Below, in pieces: positions 34,799 to 36,713 of a stretch of DNA of 36,713 nucleotides. The DNA lies in NCBI GenBank assembly GCA_946803715.1, contig CAMPET010000112.1:177988-214700 (forward strand). Direction: 5' to 3'. The stretch comes from Beroe ovata (lineage: Eukaryota > Ctenophora > Nuda > Beroida > Beroidae). How positions within the stretch are numbered: the stretch's first letter is position 1; each line of letters opens with the position of its first letter. The position numbers and the translations under genes are program-made. Below the pieces are notes generated by a model, which was given only the letters and a program-made list of their open reading frames with translations, made no database searches and was not told the origin of the DNA.

Positions 34799-35840
34799 AT
34801 AGGAATTAAAATACCAAATTGACAGCGAACTAATCGGTTTATTATGTCGGTAGCACTCATGCAAAATATAGTGAATTTAACTGCGGGATTGATTAGGGCC
34901 TGATGACACGTCGAACAGTTAATGTACAGTTGGCTCAGGACACTTGACCAATGACCAGGTCATTATCAATCAGCACTTAGCAGAAATCACTGGTATGAAG
35001 AAAGAGCTCCCGAGACTTGGTAGATATTAGGTTAGGCTGATATAGGCTACAGGGCCAATAGAAATTATTGAATTATGGTTGACTTCTTATTGAGACTGTT
35101 ATTGAGACCGAGAGGCTCAAGCTCACTAGCTTAAAGTCTAGTGATAGTTTAAATCTGATCATGAACAAGTCAAGGACACGACGAGGTTTTTGAAAATGTG
35201 AAGCATTCTTTGAATTGTGAAACGTTCAGTCTAGTCATTATTCACTGGGCACTGCCTAGTGCCTACAGCTTACAGCCGCATGAGCGTCTGCCGTCTGTCA
35301 AAGTCGTTGCGAAGGAAAATAGTGCTGAATTGGTGCAATAGCATCATCATTTGGTCAACTAGCAATAAGACAAAGGCGTAAACGCAAGATCATGAAACCG
35401 CCAGTACTTGGTACATGGTAACCTGGTTAGAATTGGGCGAAGAAGTGAAATAGGAAAACTAGTTCAGACAAGGTATCTATAAAAGGGATAGGGGAAGATT
35501 GATGATTTAGATTTGATAATACGCTAGTTTTTTTTGATCAGTTTTATTACTGATATTTCCTGCTTAGCAAGTATCAAGTAACATACCTTTCCTAGTAAAC
35601 CTCCCTATTTTTTTCGAAGTCTTTTTAGGCAATGGGCATTTATATGGGTCATTTCATCATGCGTGTGCTCATCATGGGGGTGTGGACACCAGGGGGTCGG
35701 CAGGGGTTAGTTGGAGGGGGGGGGTTAATTGATAGATTTCATACGATCATGATTCACGATAGCGGTGATATGAAAGTACTATACAGATTCCACTGATCCC
35801 ATGCCTAGGGTGATCACTGGGGTACACTGCATTACAAATC

Positions 35841-35880
35841 CATCCTTGTACAATATTACACATTCTTGTACAATATTACA
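35841..35880. repeat. Two tandem 20-bp units
   Basis: CATCCTTGTACAATATTACA and CATTCTTGTACAATATTACA are adjacent and differ at one base. Confidence 0.9.
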
Positions 35881-36123
35881 TGTCGTGACGGTACAAAGAT
35901 CACATGGCACTCGATAACTTTGCCACTGGAGCTATCGCGGAGTTTTGTGTGAATGGCTGTGTCAAGAAGTGTGAAAATTATGGAAAACAATAGCACTCAG
36001 CAGATGTTACCCTTCAACATGATTCAATATTGAAAGAAATGCAGATTTTTCCTGTTTGGCTGTACATCCCAACGGTTCGTTTAGCACTCAGTCATCACAA
36101 GTTTTTCAGACACAAACCAAGGC

Positions 36124-36713
36124 ATGCAACTGCCATTGCTATTCGTGTTGGTGCTATTTCCTCTAGGCAAAGCTGAAGAGGGCATTGTCTGCACAAAGTC
36201 CCTAATTGGAAAGAACTACGCACCTGAAGATGATAGTGATCCGGCAGTTTATTGGCATTGCTCCATGGAAGTTGGTTCTATAAGCTATCTGATGAGGTGT
36301 GAACCTGGTCACATTTATGAGAGAAGACATGGTGATTGCATTTTGGAGGAAAATGATCGGTTGAGCAAACGCTCCTCATCTTCAGCAAAACAACTGGAAC
36401 TTCTTCAAATGGAAGCGGTCGGCGATGATCAGGACCTCGGAGCAGTCTACAATGCTAGAGAAAACCAATTTATCTCTGGTAGCTATTTGTGGAATAGAAA
36501 TACTATTGCTGACAAGATGGTGGAGCAAGATATGACCTATTCAGATATGAAAGTATCAACGTCAGAGAGCACTCTTGATCGAACCAACCTCCTCAAAGTA
36601 GATGCTTCCTTGAGCGTTTCAATATTAGCAGGAGAAATTGATGTTACAGGATCGGCAACATATATCAAGAATGATAAGAGGTCTGTCAATACAGCCAGAG
36701 TGGTTCTGAGTTA
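36124..36713 (+). CDS. Second SNTX-like gene, 5' part (truncated by the window end)
   Basis: ATG 36124 opens a distinct signal peptide (MQLPLLFVLVLFPLGKA). From 36168 on, the sequence matches the first SNTX-like gene from 29081 for all 546 bases to the window end, with one synonymous difference (36183 C versus 29096 T, both Gly). The CBM14-like segment, the LSKR site and the start of the SNTX core are therefore identical in protein sequence. The rest of the gene lies outside the window. The first copy's exon 1 runs 400 bases further, so no splice site is expected before the end. Confidence 0.85.
   Translation, partial: MQLPLLFVLVLFPLGKAEEGIVCTKSLIGKNYAPEDDSDPAVYWHCSMEVGSISYLMRCEPGHIYERRHGDCILEENDRLSKRSSSSAKQLELLQMEAVGDDQDLGAVYNARENQFISGSYLWNRNTIADKMVEQDMTYSDMKVSTSESTLDRTNLLKVDASLSVSILAGEIDVTGSATYIKNDKRSVNTARVVLS

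Larger units (their letters stand above)
34246..36123. other. Intergenic spacer between two SNTX-like genes
   Basis: The spacer holds the 3' UTR of the first gene (AATAAA at 34415), an inverted-repeat segment (34602-34798), a 20-bp tandem duplication (35841-35880) and a G-rich run near 35670-35725. No coding exon is seen. The sequence just upstream of the second gene shows no similarity to the sequence upstream of the first. Confidence 0.6.

Overview
The window is nuclear DNA of an animal. It has spliced genes with GT-AG introns, long introns, microsatellites, a T-box transcription factor, a seven-transmembrane receptor with a modular ectodomain and fibronectin-III exons. Most introns are short (about 50-300 bp in the right half, 150-1100 bp in the T-box gene), and long gene-poor spacers also occur. 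The domain mix (T-box, galectin-like, SRCR, LDLa-GPCR, SNTX-like) suits an invertebrate. A non-bilaterian such as a sponge or placozoan is possible, but I cannot fix the taxon.

Layout, left to right. (1) 225-6296 (+): the last two coding exons of a DEF8/PLEKHM-type Rubicon-homology zinc-binding protein, split by a 5.7 kb intron. An intronless receptor-like gene (3669-4811, +) sits inside that intron. (2) 8060-14542 (-): a complete 11-exon T-box gene of the Tbx2/3/4/5 class, with a TATA/CCAAT/E-box promoter upstream (14617-14722). (3) 14.7-18.6 kb: a gene-poor spacer holding a frameshifted poly(A)-binding-protein fragment, a perfect hairpin and a cluster of CACGTG sites. (4) 18619-22611 (-): a 13-exon gene for an unrecognised secreted or membrane-anchored glycoprotein of about 716 residues. 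(5) 23857-28447 (+): a divergently transcribed 5-exon gene for a receptor of about 1372 residues: signal peptide, galectin-like domain, SRCR domain, Cys-rich/LDLa region, rhodopsin-type 7TM. (6) 29043-34245 (+): a 15-exon gene for a secreted SNTX-like protein with a chitin-binding-like N-terminus, three FN3-type segments and Cys-rich C-terminal PAN/apple-like segments. (7) 36124-36713 (+): the start of a second SNTX-like gene. Its mature region matches the first copy at 545 of 546 bases, while its signal peptide and upstream DNA are unrelated. The window ends inside it.

Exon models were made by hand from splice consensus and codon phase. The T-box, GPCR, 716-aa and SNTX-like models each sum to a whole number of codons. 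The least certain junctions are flagged. The right third reads as a cluster of extracellular recognition and pore-forming-family genes: a lectin/SRCR/LDLa receptor beside a freshly duplicated SNTX-like gene. That is compatible with an immune or allorecognition-type locus, but this is inference.
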